Origin: Pterois miles | Lineage: Eukaryota > Chordata > Actinopteri > Perciformes > Scorpaenidae | NCBI GenBank assembly: GCA_947000775.1 | Contig: CAMQGK010000567.1 | Coordinates: 17,776,501-17,840,500, forward strand | Length of the DNA stretch: 64,000 bases | Direction of reading: 5' to 3' | In this document: positions 1-13,275 of the stretch, piece by piece | How positions within the stretch are numbered: the first letter of the stretch is position 1 | Layout of the letters: every line of letters begins with the position of its first letter | Notes under the pieces: generated by a model | What the model was told of the DNA's origin: nothing | Databases searched by the model: none | Seen by the model: only the letters and a program-made list of their open reading frames with translations | Translations under genes and position numbers: made by a program

Positions 1-575
1 GCCTCAGTTTTAAAAGCTAGAGAAGATACTGGCATCATGAAATACCTAAGACACCCAGTGGTACCAACCATGTCATACTATCTTGTCACAAAGGAGGTTA
101 ACTAACAGTCAGAAAAACTGTCATGACCATTTTCAAGGGGGTCCCTTGACCTCTGACCTCAAGATATGTGAATGTAAATGGGTTCTATGGGAACCCATGA
201 GTCTCCCCTTTACAGACATGCCCACTTGATGGTACTATGATGATCACATGCAGTTTGGGGCAAGTCATAGTCAAGTCAGCACACTGACACACTGACAGCT
301 GTTGTTGCCTGTTGAGCTGCAACTTGCCATGTTATGATTTGAGCATCTTATTTTATGCTAAATGCAGTACCTGTGAGGGTTTCAAGACAACATTTATCAT
401 TGTTTTGTGTTGTTAATTGATTTCCAATAATAAATATATTCATACATTCTGCATAAAACATGCGTTTTTATCCACTTTGTTAAATACTTGACAAATCTCC
501 CTTCAAGGTACATTTTGAGCAGATAAAAGATGTGTGATAATCATTATTAAATATGTTAATCAATTGACAGCCCTA
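1..575 (+). repeat. Dispersed repeat family A (hAT-like MITE), cut by window edge
   Basis: The right terminus reads TTGACAGCCCTA. Related copies lie at 7880, 10005, 21650 and 39800 in this orientation and at 26959, 52394 and 54763 inverted; a core is shared with the repeat at 5736. The core contains TGACCTCTGACCT at 147-159, a direct repeat of the nuclear-receptor half-site spaced by one base. No transposase remnant is visible, so it is presumably a non-autonomous element. The hAT assignment rests on the TAGGGCTGTCAA-type ends and is inference. Confidence 0.75.
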
Positions 576-873
576 ATTCACACATACCTGGGTAAAACAA
601 CGCCAGTCATTTCACACTAACTACACCTACCACAGCTCTGTGTCTTCTGGCAAAGAGGATAACTTTGCCAAACTGTGCTGAGAAAAAGTAAAACTAAAAA
701 TTCCTCTATTTCAGCCCTGTGATCATCAGCTGCTGCGTTCTTGTCTTGTCTTGTCAAAGTACGCCTCATGCCTCCACTAACGTGCCTCCAGGGCCACAGA
801 TACAGAAATCTGGCTGACTGGATTGTTGTGTGTGTGGTCTAATAGGTGGCTGAGAAGGTAGTTACACACTTAC

Positions 874-974
874 TTGTTGTCGACCATGTACCAGACGAGA
901 GTGGTCAGCAGGCTCCCCACAAAGAAGAGAGTGATCACCAAAGAGAAGAGTGACTTCAAGAGCTGTCCCCTCAT
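874..974 (-). CDS. First coding exon of an unidentified signal-anchor protein (partial)
   Basis: Reading leftward from an ATG at 974-972, 33 codons stay open up to a consensus donor (GTAAGTG, GT at 873-872), ending in phase 2. The peptide begins MRGQLLKSLFSLVITLFF, continues hydrophobic to about residue 27, then WYMVDN: a basic start followed by a ~20-residue membrane segment, as in type II Golgi or ER enzymes. An in-frame TAG lies six codons upstream of the ATG, so this is a true N-terminus. A weak candidate second exon is 631-677 (acceptor after a pyrimidine tract, donor GTAGGT; open in the matching phase), but it is unsupported otherwise. I do not recognise the family. The rest of the gene would lie off the left edge. 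Confidence 0.5.
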
Positions 975-975
975 A

Positions 976-2754
976 CCTCTCCTCTCCTGCTATCTTCACC
1001 CGCTGGCCCCCTCACCTTCGGTCTACTGTCTGACCTCACCTTTCTCAACACTCTCTGCTTTCTGTCAACCTCCCTCTGTTTTCAGATTTCCTCCCCCCTC
1101 CTCGGCTCAATCTCACACACTCCCTCTCAAGAGTGTTAATCTTTTGCCCCTCTGCTTTCTTATGTTTCTTTTTACCTCAGTCCCCCCTCCTCCTCCTCCT
1201 CCTCCTCCTCCTCCTCCTCTAGCTCTTCCTGTCTGTCTCTGTCTGTCTGGTTTGACTCAGTGTTTCTCTCACGCCTCCTCACTCAGTAGTTTTCTTTTTC
1301 TGCCTCTTGTTCAGGCAAGTCTTCTGTGTACCTCTACTTTCCTCTCTTCCTGTTTGCGTCCACAGCGGCTAAGACGAGTCCGATCTTCTGTTGCTCCACC
1401 ACATCCTACTTCAATCCTTGTCATGTCTCTTTGATCCACCCATCTTCTTTCCTCTTTTTCCTCATGTGTTCACCCAGACAAACTCACAATCCTACTTTCC
1501 ACCATTGTCCCAAAGCTCCTTCTGTTCTCCGCCCCCAAACCAAGAGCCCCAGCCTTCCCTCTCTGCTTTCCCCTCCCTCGCCCAGTCATCCTCCGCCCAC
1601 ACCCCTTAAGCCCCTCTCCCCTTTGCACAAAAAGGAGGCAGTAACATGAGTGCCCAGAACTGAATTAGCCCACACTTGACTAGTGTGTGTGTGTCAGGAA
1701 ACAAAACCAATGAGGGGCAAAGCAGGCAAGGGGCAGAGACTTCCCATCCAATCAGAGTGACTCTTAATACCTCCAAACTCTTACCTACACACACAAGCTT
1801 CCTTTTATTCGAATGTCAAACGTTGCCAGCTGTACCGACTCATATCCTCTTACAGAAAAAGTCGGAGAGATGGTGGGAGGGAGTTGGATGGAGGTTGGGG
1901 GGCCAAGGAAGGGCGGACTGCTCTCAGCTGAGAGGGGAACTTATAATATGGCAGCACTGCTGGCTGTATCAACACGGTCAGTAATTATTGTAACAGCCGG
2001 CGGAAGTGAGAGAAGCAGAAAGTCAGAGACAAAAAGCAGAAAGAGGTGGAGAGTTGATGCCCAGTGGAGCCACCCTGCTTTCATTTGAGAGCTCTGAGTT
2101 GCCAGCTGTGCGATGGAAAGGGGAGTAAAATCTAAGAGGTTAAGATCATGTACGATTATGGTATAATATGTGCAGCATATGGGATGCATTCCACATTAAA
2201 CACCCACAAACAGATGACCACACCCAGCTCCTCAGTGGAAAACTCCATGCTGAGCTCCTTGCAATAAAACAATAATGCCTAGTAACTACATGCTGAGTAA
2301 GCCAAGCTGTGCCACAGCAACCCCAACCCACACACAAACACACAGAAATCCAAAACAAAAGAGCTCTTGGAAAGTTTGTATTTTGGCAGATGTCAGGGTT
2401 TGCAGAAAACTTGTTGGGGGTTGAATGAAGCTGCTTTGCTGTAAGAAGGAATAATCAATAAAGGCAGTTGTGCAACTAATAAAATCAGGCTAATAGTACC
2501 AATAGAGACTGGGGGTTGTTGGGGAAAGTGAAAGCTACACTTCTCCTGCTTTACTTTAAACACACATTCATGCAACGGTGACTGATGAGCAGATCTGACT
2601 TCAGTGAACAGCTTTCATGTTGGCGTATGTGAGGTGTGACCACCATCCAGGATATTTTATGATCTCTATCAATTTAATTCAGTCCAAAAGGGCTTATTGG
2701 CATGGGAAACAAACATTTACATTACCAAGTGTGATCTAAAAACAAAAAAATAGT
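976..2754. other. No gene seen; pyrimidine-rich on plus strand
   Basis: The plus strand from about 980 to 1640 is strongly C/T-rich, including a (TCC)n run at about 1186-1219. Long open frames here result from that composition. If the exon at 874-974 is real, its 5' leader and promoter should lie in this stretch. Nothing else is recognised. Confidence 0.5.
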
Positions 2755-3437
2755 CTTGGCTCTATCTATTTGGCATTAAGAGGAGGTTGTGTTGCTCTGG
2801 CTCTATCTATTTGGCATTAAGAGGAGGTTGCGTTGCTCTGGCTCTACTTGTTTGGTGTGAAGAGGAGGTTGTGTTGCTCTGGCTCTACTTGTTTGGTGTG
2901 AAGAGGAGGTTGTGTTGCTCTGGCTCTACTTGTTGGGTGGAGAGGGGGTTGTGTTTTTGGTTATTTTTTGAAAGGGGGGGTGTTTTTTTTTTTTTTTTTG
3001 AGGGGGGGTTTTTTGGGGGTGGCTGTGGGTGAGAGGAGGTTGTGTTGCTCTGGCTCTGTCTATTTGGCATTAAGAGGAGGTTGTGTTGCTCTGGCTCTAC
3101 TTGTTTGGCGTGAAGAGGAGGTTGCGTTGCTCTGGCTCTACTTGTTTGGCGTGAAGAGGAGGTTGTGTTGCTCTGGCTCTACTTGTTTGGCGTGAAGAGG
3201 AGGTTGCGTTGCTCTGGCTCTACTTGTTTAGCGTGAAGAGGAGGTTGCGTTGCTCTGGTTCTACTTGTTTGGCGTGGAGCGGAGGTTGTGTTGTTCTGGC
3301 TCTATCTATTTGGCATTAAGAGGAGGTTGTGTTGCTCTGGCTCTACTTGTTTGGCGTGAAGAGGAGGTTGCGTTGCTCTGGCTCTACTTGTTTGGCGTGA
3401 AGAGGAGGTTGTGTTGCTCTGGCTCTATCTATCTATC
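2755..3437 (+). repeat. 41-bp minisatellite array
   Basis: About sixteen tandem copies of a 41-bp unit containing GAGGAGGTTGTGTTGCTCTG. Two unit variants alternate, one with CTATCTATTTGGCATTAA and one with CTACTTGTTTGGCGTGAA. The array is interrupted at about 2935-3030 by a homopolymer-rich G/T stretch. Because 41 is not a multiple of three, all three forward frames stay open and give the same cyclic peptide; it is not a protein gene. Confidence 0.9.
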
Positions 3438-3522
3438 TGTATGGTGATGCTGGGAGGCTGCTTGACATCCTCCTGGATTTGCCTTCTCACATATGTTCAT
3501 ATTAAAATATATATATATATAT

Positions 3523-4671
<1,149 letters not shown>

Positions 4672-5735
4672 GTCTATGTTGTATTTTCATTATGTTGTTA
4701 CTCTCTAGACAGGACATCTACTGTATGTCTATCCTCTGAAGGGGGATTCATTCATGTTCTTTGTTTTCTGTTGTTCTTGTCTGATAGTGTCTCCGATTCC
4801 CATATTCCTTTGGCACCAAAAGGTGTTGTGAACACACAAAGCACACTGGCTTCTTATTTACCTCTGAGAAGAAACAGGAACTGGGTCAGTTTTCTTGGAT
4901 AACCCAACACTCTGGGACTTTTCATTTTTTTGACAAAGACATTTTCCTCCTGCAGCTCCTGTGTTGCGCATGACAGCAAATGACATCAAATAATGAATCC
5001 AGCACAGGCCCTGTCACTCTTATTGGGATTATTACTCTTATTTAGGACACCCCTGTCCTAAATGATTGTACTTTCTATTTTTTTTTAAATCATTTTCTGA
5101 TGTCAAAGATGACTATAAATGTTTGAGGTCAAATTCAATCTGTAAAACTTCTTTCACACCAACATTTCCAGGGTGTTTCCTGATCAGACAAGAGATAACA
5201 AACTCACCACTGAGAGGGAGGCCTCTCAGCGAAAACACACACATGTGTGGCCTTTCATGCATCATGAGACACTCGCAGGAATGTGGAGAGAAAGGTGGGG
5301 GGGAATGGTTTTCCCCAGCATAGAAACTCAATGATAATAACTGGGCTGTATAGGCAAGAAGAAGAGCCCCAGAATAACTATAGTGTATCATAGAAGAGGT
5401 ATACAGCAACAAACACCTTGCTTCCCTCGCGGTCTGTTAAATCAAATATCCAGACCTCTCATCTGGTTTCCCCTCATCATCACAGGCCATCCCACGCACA
5501 ACAGTCACTCATTAGCTTATTATACACAATGCGATTTCCATCCAAAGACTGCACTATTTAACTACATTAAAGCCAAAGAAGTGATTTTTCAATCTGACAG
5601 TCATAATCTTGTAACACAGGAGATTTCTCAGCCTGTAGGAAGCCCTCGGCCTCTTTTATTCAGCATGGAGGAATCGTGCTGGATGAATCGTGCTGGAGTT
5701 ATCTCAACGATGTAATTAGGAGCTAACTTTTTGTG
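4672..5735. other. No gene or repeat recognised
   Basis: AT-rich sequence without splice-bounded frames or recognisable family matches. The open frame around 5383-5715 has no start context, splice sites or protein similarity that I can see. Confidence 0.4.
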
Positions 5736-6482
5736 ATTAACCCTCTGAGACCCACACTAGTCCCAGCAATTTTTGGATTGATACCATTTGTTACACAGAT
5801 TTGGTGCTAAATTCAGCCAATTTTTACTATTCTAGAATTGATAAAACAATTCAGAATACCTCCAAAATACTACATTAAGACAATTTTGACATTTTGCACA
5901 TCTGTTCTGGAAACTGCTCAGAAAGCCCCTTATTGTCGAGCTAGCTTGGAAAGCCATCCATCCTCTGAATGCTCTAGGTCTCTAGTTTGTGGCTGTAAAG
6001 TTTCATGAGGCTGTGATTATCGTAGAGGTCACCACAGGTCATTTCATACAATGAGGTCAAGTTTCAAAAAATGGTCTCACTACAATGAAATGATGACTGT
6101 GGAGACTAACATCACCACACATGAATACAGTTGGGCTCATTGGATCCACAAGTCTCAGCTTTACAGAGATACCCAATTAATGCAATTCAAAGACTGCTTA
6201 GGGACCCCAGTATGCAGAAATATTCAATTACATCATTCAAGAAAATGCACGGTTTTGGCCACTCACTGTATGTGATTATCATAAAGTGGGCATGTCTGTA
6301 AAGTGGAGACTCGTTGGCACCCATAGAACTCATTTTCATTCACATATCTTGAGGGCAGAGGTCAAGAGACCCCTTTGAATATGGCCATGCATGTTTGTTT
6401 GTTTGTTTTTTTTTGCCAATATTTAGCAGAGCTTGAGAACATCATTTAGCCTCCTTCCCAACAAGCTGGCATGACATAGTTA
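5736..6482 (-). repeat. Dispersed repeat family B sharing the family A core
   Basis: The stretch from CCCTCTGAGACCC to about 6100 is matched, inverted, by 12578-12720 and 13100-13275. The stretch 6260-6480 matches the family A core. An imperfect DR1 pair (AGGGCA, one base, AGGTCA) lies at 6352-6364. No coding remnant is seen. Confidence 0.75.
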
Positions 6483-6728
6483 TTACTTGTGTACTTGTTT
6501 TCTAGTTTTCTGAGCCTGCTATTGCCTCTGAAAGTCAGTAAAGTTGGTCTTAGGAGGTTATTATTAAATTATTAAATTTCTGCATTTTTTAAATAGCATC
6601 TACATGTGCCTACGTGCCCTACTAACTGGCAGAAGATGTCTGTGTGCTACACAATAAATTTGAATTTGCAATTTGTATTTTGTATTTGCATTGCTGGTGG
6701 TTGATAAACATGTTTTTATCATTCTGGA

Positions 6729-7879
<1,151 letters not shown>

Positions 7880-8310
7880 TATTAGGTCGTCAATGTTGAC
7901 GCGATAATAACGTGTTAATGCAAATTCATTTTAATGCCCTAAATTTCTTTCATGCATTAACGCAACTTGCAATCTTTAAGGTTGCAGCAGGCTAAAGTGA
8001 AGATACCGGCATCATAAAACTTAAGGGATCCGCTGGTGCCAACCATGTCATACTAGTTTGTCACAAAGGAGGTTAAATAACGTCCAAATTTAAGCTACAT
8101 TTTGGAGAGGAAAAACTGGCATGGTGATTTTCAAAGGGGTCCTTTGACCTTTGACCCCTAGATATGTGAATGAAAATGGGTTCTACAGGTACCTGCGGTT
8201 TTCCATGTTATGACTGGAGCATATTTTTAAAGCTAAATGCAGTGCCTGTGAGTTTTCATGGACAATATTTGTCATTGTTTTATGTTGTTAATTTCAGTTG
8301 GGTTCTTTTG
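7880..8310 (+). repeat. Repeat family A, diverged copy
   Basis: Contains the family landmarks ATTAACGCAACTTGCAAT, CATGTCATACTAG and GTCACAAAGGAGGTTAAATA. The DR1-like pair here is TGACCT, one base, TGACCC at 8145-8157. The right end fades into unrelated sequence after about 8290. Confidence 0.75.
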
Positions 8311-9055
8311 ACTGGGGTCCCCCAGGAATCAATACATTGTATTAAAGTAATTAGGAAAAAATTATTGTCAAAGTTGTTAAAAATTGGAGTGATGAAATAA
8401 ACCACCTGAGAAATATGACAAAAAAGAAACCTCTGGGGTCTGCAGGGACTCCAGTCAATAGGATGATCAGCTATTTGGTAAAAAAAAGATGCCAAAGGAC
8501 TCACATTTGAGATCTAGTTCCAGCTTCCAGCGTTTCCCTGTTTAACGTCATTGTGAATAAAATATCTTTGGGCATTTTATCTTCCTATTTTCTGATCTTT
8601 ATTGTCAAATTATTATTCTCAAAGTGTTCATGGCACTCTGTCAGAAGGTCTGTGTAATAATTTGCTTTAAATTATAACATTGTGCTGCATCATTAATAAT
8701 GTACAGATGGGGACAATTTGAGCTAATAAAACAAAGATATTGTGTCCATAACTCCCACCCATGTTAACTTTGAGCCAATAGAAACTCTGATATGATTGTA
8801 ACACACAGCAATAAGTTCATTATTTTTTAGTTGAGGCCCTTACTGAAAGTCTGCTTTAGACTGGTTAGTTAGATATCTGGCTTTATTAGGACTATGCCAG
8901 TCTATACGGTTCATTTTCTGAAAACTCAATTTAGGCTAAAAATGCTGCTAAATTGAGACAAAAATGCAATCTGAATAAAATCACCCTCTGGTTAGAAGTA
9001 TAAAAGTTATATTAACATTCAATAACATTGGAAATTTCCCCATTCCCCCATCTTA

Positions 9056-9112
9056 TATTATAAGATAAGATAAGATAAGATATTCTTTTATTAGTCCCAC
9101 AGTGGAGAAACT
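9056..9112 (-). repeat. 3' tail fragment of a LINE/SINE-type retroelement
   Basis: A (TAAGA)n run precedes CTTTTATTAGTCCCACAGTGG. The same tail sequence ends the tRNA-headed SINE at 35925, so this is a severely 5'-truncated copy of an element sharing that 3' end. Confidence 0.6.
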
Positions 9113-10936
9113 CACACATTATCTTATCTTGTCTTAATATGATTCAAATTGAAATGTGTTTCTGTTTATCACCATAAAACAGTAAATTTAGAGGGGGTCC
9201 TTGGGACATTTTCACCCCAGTAAGGAGTCCCTGTCCTAAAAAAGTGTGAGAACCCTTGCTTTAGACTACTACACCCATCTGATGAGGCTTGACTGAAAAG
9301 CGTCCCTTAAGTAAACTGTCACCTTCCATCTCAGTGCCGTGGCTGTGACTGAGCGGCTTCATGGGGAGGTGTGATGAGGAGGTGGGTCTGGGGGGGCAGT
9401 AATGGGGTCATATGGTTGAGGAACATTCCAGGGCTGCTTAGCGTGAGGCCTGGTGCCCTCGTGCCTGTTTGAACTATTACCAACCTGCATGTCTCATAAG
9501 CACTCACACAACCAAAACACATTTTAAAAAAAAAAATACTCTGCACACACACTCTACGATTTCCGAGTATGTAGCAAACAATCACTTAGAGGGGCACATG
9601 CATAATTTACACATCCTGCCAGGGCTGTAATGGACATGAGAGTCCTCCATTTCAACAAATTACAAATCAATCTTTAATATCCTGAATGGAGTGGGTCATT
9701 GCTGATTGTGTGCAATAGGCAGAAAGATATGAATCAACACATATTTATATACTGTATTACACAGGTTTTTTCTGTGTGTCTGTTTGAATTAGGACACATC
9801 ATGGTACCTCTGAAAATTTTCTGAGAACACAGGAAGTGAGTCGTAATTTCCTGCGACACCGTCTGAGGAATTTCTTTCAATCTGCGTGTTGAAAGTGATA
9901 TCAGGTTAAGCCATCTTGCATGTGTGTCAAAAAGAAATTCAGCAAAAGTGTTGATGTGGTAGACAACCACATGACGGTCGGACATTAACGGCAGCTATTC
10001 TGTCTTTCACAGGTTGTAGCCGGCTCAGTTTTCAAGCTAAAGTAAAGTTACTGGAATTATTGAAACTAGAAAACATACAAATCTGTTGTCACCATGTTAT
10101 GTTAGCTTGTCAGAAAAAATGCTAAATAATCATATGAAGTAAAATTTGGGCAAGAAAAAAAAAGTCATGGTGATTTTCAAAGGGGTCCCTTGACCTCTGA
10201 CCTCAAGATATATGAATGAAAATGGGTTCTGTGGGTACCTACGAATCCCCCCATTACAGTCATGCCCACTTTATGATAATCACATGCAGTTTGGGGCAAA
10301 ACCATCCAGTATCAATGTGTTGTTTTCACCAATGGGTGTATTTGAATTAGGGCTGTCAGTTTAACGCGTTAATTAGATTACTTAATTACGCTGCAAATTA
10401 ACGCGCTATAACAATTAACGCAATTAATCATGAGTGGAAAGTCAATGCGCAAACATTTTAAATTTGGCCCATTGAGTAACCCGTAGGCTGCAGTGACGTC
10501 ACTTCGTACCTGCGCCACTAGTCAAAAGCAGGGTGACTGACAACAGAGATGGACGCGACACAGGAGAGCGAGGCAAGCCCACTCGGACCTGTCACTCGGA
10601 CTCGGACTCGGACTAGGAGCAGCAGGGGCCTCTAGCCCGCTACAAAGCTGAGCCGTGCATTGGAATGCATGAGTGTCCACTGGAGTGGTGGCAGCTCACG
10701 CAGGAGCTGATGAACAGCTGTCCTCTCCTCCTACCTGGCTACTAGTGATGGGTCGGTCGCGAACGAAACGGCTCTTAGAGCCGGCTCCTCAGTGGGAGCC
10801 GTGTTTTTTTTTTCTCTCTCTCTCACTTTTTTTTTCCTCGCGCCGCACGTAATTGGTCAATATGTGTTTGAGCCTTGTGTTTGCGCTGAGCAGAGGGGGG
10901 AGGGGCGAGAGTTACACTAACAGCAGAAGTAGCGCA

Positions 10937-10938
10937 CG

Positions 10939-10977
<39 letters not shown>
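10937..10977. repeat. (GA)n microsatellite
   Basis: Short pure GA run within the hAT element N2. Confidence 0.9.
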
Positions 10978-10979
<2 letters not shown>

Positions 10980-11214
10980 GGGACAACAAGAAGAGACAAC
11001 ATGGACACATTAGGAAGGTATAGTAAAGAAAATGAGTGACTCCAGGACCATTTCAATTTTACTGACAATACAAAGGAAGAGTGTAGAGGCTGCAGGAATA
11101 TCATATAGAGCCACAAACAACCTGCACAGGTAAACAACCTGAGAACAGTCCACCAATCAGAGCAATGGGAAGATAAAACAGTCAGTTGAGTGTGATATTA
11201 ATGAAGGTGCCAGT

Positions 11215-11559
11215 GTGTCTACTGCAACTGTTGTTCCTGCTGCTGCTGCTGTAGTAGTAGTAGTAGTAGTAGTATCTACAGCATCATGCTGTTCACCACC
11301 ACAACTACCTAAACCAACCCAGAGCTCTATGAGACAGTTTGTGCAGAAGTCTGTGACCCCAGAAAGACATAACTCAGTTGATGAAGAACTGGCAAAAATG
11401 ATTGCACTTGATTTCCATCCATTTTCAGCTGTGGATGATAAAGGATTCAGGAAGTTTATTCATGCACTGAATCCTATTTATGCAATTCTAAGCAGGAAAA
11501 CAAAAATCATCCCAGGCCTATATGACAGAGAACGTGCATCCACTGCAAGAGAGGGTTAA
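11215..11559 (+). pseudogene. hAT (ZBED-like) transposase N-terminal fragment
   Basis: The open frame contains DEELAKMIALDFHPFSAVDD and KGFRKFIHALNPIY, the segment that follows the BED zinc finger in vertebrate hAT and ZBED proteins. An alanine/valine run encoded by a triplet repeat precedes it. A degenerate BED-like stretch lies upstream near 11030-11130. The frame ends at TAA, and the catalytic RNase-H-like and dimerisation regions are absent, so it cannot be functional. Confidence 0.85.
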
Positions 11560-12771
11560 AAAATCCACAGCAGCATCCTTCTGGTCAGTTACGTGTCACT
11601 TTATTGAAAATTATAAAACAGTGGTCTGTCTTCTGGATGGTTTTTGAGTTCAGCGACAGACACTTCTGAGAACTGAGCAGAAGAGCTGCTCAAAGTGGCC
11701 AAAGAGTGGGATGCTGTGTTACTGACAATGCAGCTAACATAACAATTACATTAGTGATTCATTTTGGGCATAATTTTATATTGTTGTTGATAATAAATTA
11801 ATTAAAGCAACAAAATAACCTGAAGAGCCGTTTGGGAGCCGAAAGAGCCGGCTCTTTTTAGTGAGCCGAGCCGAAAGAGCCGGTTCTCTGAAAAGAGCCG
11901 GAATTCCCATCACTACTGGCTACCGCTGCCACGTCTGGGCCATGTGAGAGACTCTTTTCACTCGCAGATAACATCATTGAAAAGAAGAGGGCAGCCTCAC
12001 ACTCAGACTATGTAAACAAGCTTGTTTGTCTGAGCAACTGGCTCAAGGACACATAGAGTTGTCTGTTGTCAGTTCCTGTAACGTTAGCTGACCCTTTTAA
12101 AGGAAATGCCTGTTGGCATCTTGCTGTTGATGTTGCCTTATTTAGAGGCATATTATACTATTCATTTTGAATTGCTGTATTGAGTCAGCTTTAGTATTTA
12201 TTTTGATTGAGAGACTGCTTATGTGCCTATTTGAGACTCAGCCTTATTTTATTTCTGAATTATATTAATTTTATTTAACTGTATTTGCATTGCATTTTTG
12301 AGAAATGCACCTGGCCTAATTGGTTTGCTGATGTGCTTGACCTTTTTTCTTTTGAATTTCATTTATAAAGCACACTTAACCAATAAAAATGTGGATTTCA
12401 AATCTTCTCTTCTTGGTGTGCAGCACTACAATTTTGTAATGTCCTAGAATTCAAATTCTTTATTTGGGGGCTTTTAGCAGGTATGAGATTAAAATGTGAT
12501 TAATTAGATTAATTAATTACAAATCCTGTAATTAATTAGATTAATTTTTTTAATCGCCTGACAGCACTAATTTGAATATTTCTGCATTCTGGGGTCATTT
12601 GAGTTTTGTAGTGAGACTACAATGAAAAATGACCTGTGGTGACCTCTAGGATAATCACAGCCTCATGAAACTTTAAAGCCACAAACTAGAGACCGAGAGC
12701 ATTCAGAGGATGGATGGCTTTCCTAGCTACACTACTACTTCTACTACTACTATCAATTCTTACAGAAATCT

Positions 12772-13092
12772 CATTCATCATTCATTCATTCATCATTCAT
12801 TCATTCATCGTCAACTGCTTATCCCGTTAGGGGTCGCGGGGGGCTGGAGCCGATCCCAGCTGGCAGTGGGCGAAGGCGGGGTTCACCCTGGACAGGTCGC
12901 CAGTCCATCATACATAGAGACAGACAACATATAGACAGACAACCATCCACACCTACGGGCAATTTAGAGTGATCAATTAACCTAAATTGCATGTTTTTGG
13001 ACTGTGGGAGGAAGCCGGAGTACCCGGAGAAAACCCACACTTACACGTACACATACAAACTCCACTCCAGAAGAGTCGCTTTTGATCCCAAA
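12772..13092 (-). mobile_element. tRNA-headed SINE family C, 5'-truncated copy
   Basis: On the minus strand this is the body and the (GATG)n-type tail of the SINE that is complete at 21704-22077. Landmarks are GGATCGGCTCCAGC and GTTTAGGTTAATTGATCACT equivalents. The tRNA-like head is missing. It lies inside repeat family B. Confidence 0.85.
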
Positions 13093-13275
13093 TCACAGCA
13101 TGTTTTTTTTTTCTAGGTGCTCCTCAGGGTCTTGGCGTCTTAATGTGGTATTTTTAAGGGATTACTGATCATTTTTTTTCCAATTCTCGAGTGGTAAAAA
13201 ATAGTCAAATTTAGCAACAAATCTGTGTAACAAATGGTATCAACACCGAAAATTGCAACTTCTGAGACATAATGG

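Larger units (their letters stand above)
10743..11915 (+). mobile_element. hAT element N2 nested in N1, with exact target duplication
   Basis: Inverted termini TAGTGATGGG and CCCATCACTA bound 1173 bp. The 8-bp duplication CTGGCTAC is at 10735-10742 and 11916-11923. Copy 1 of the host element has the single unoccupied CTGGCTAC at about 3903-3910. Subterminal GAGCCGGCTC motifs recur at both ends. The interior holds only the N-terminal part of a transposase, so it is defective. Confidence 0.95.
10348..12569 (+). mobile_element. hAT-like non-autonomous element N1, copy 2 (interrupted)
   Basis: The ends TAGGGCTGTCAG and CTGACAGCACTA are inverted repeats, flanked by a perfect 8-bp target duplication ATTTGAAT at 10340-10347 and 12570-12577, the hAT hallmark. 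Without the nested insertion the element is about 1.04 kb and nearly identical to copy 1 at 3523. The transposase remnants are the same as in copy 1. Confidence 0.93.
10005..13275 (+). repeat. Repeat family B copy split by three later insertions
   Basis: The left half (10005-10347) carries the shared core with a perfect DR1 pair at 10191-10203. The right half (12570-12720 and 13100-13275) is the inverted match of 5736-6100. Between the halves sit the hAT-like element N1 (10348-12569), with hAT N2 inside it, and separately a SINE (about 12772-13092). Joined across these, the halves form one continuous repeat. Confidence 0.75.

Noticed and set aside
874..1434. 186-codon plus-strand open frame
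   Set aside because: It is the antisense of the signal-anchor exon joined to a C/T-rich stretch; proline and serine runs are compositional.
2787..3447. Repeated open frames, or a CRISPR-like array, in the minisatellite
   Set aside because: Contiguous 41-bp units without unique spacers; frames arise from the repeat and this is a vertebrate genome.
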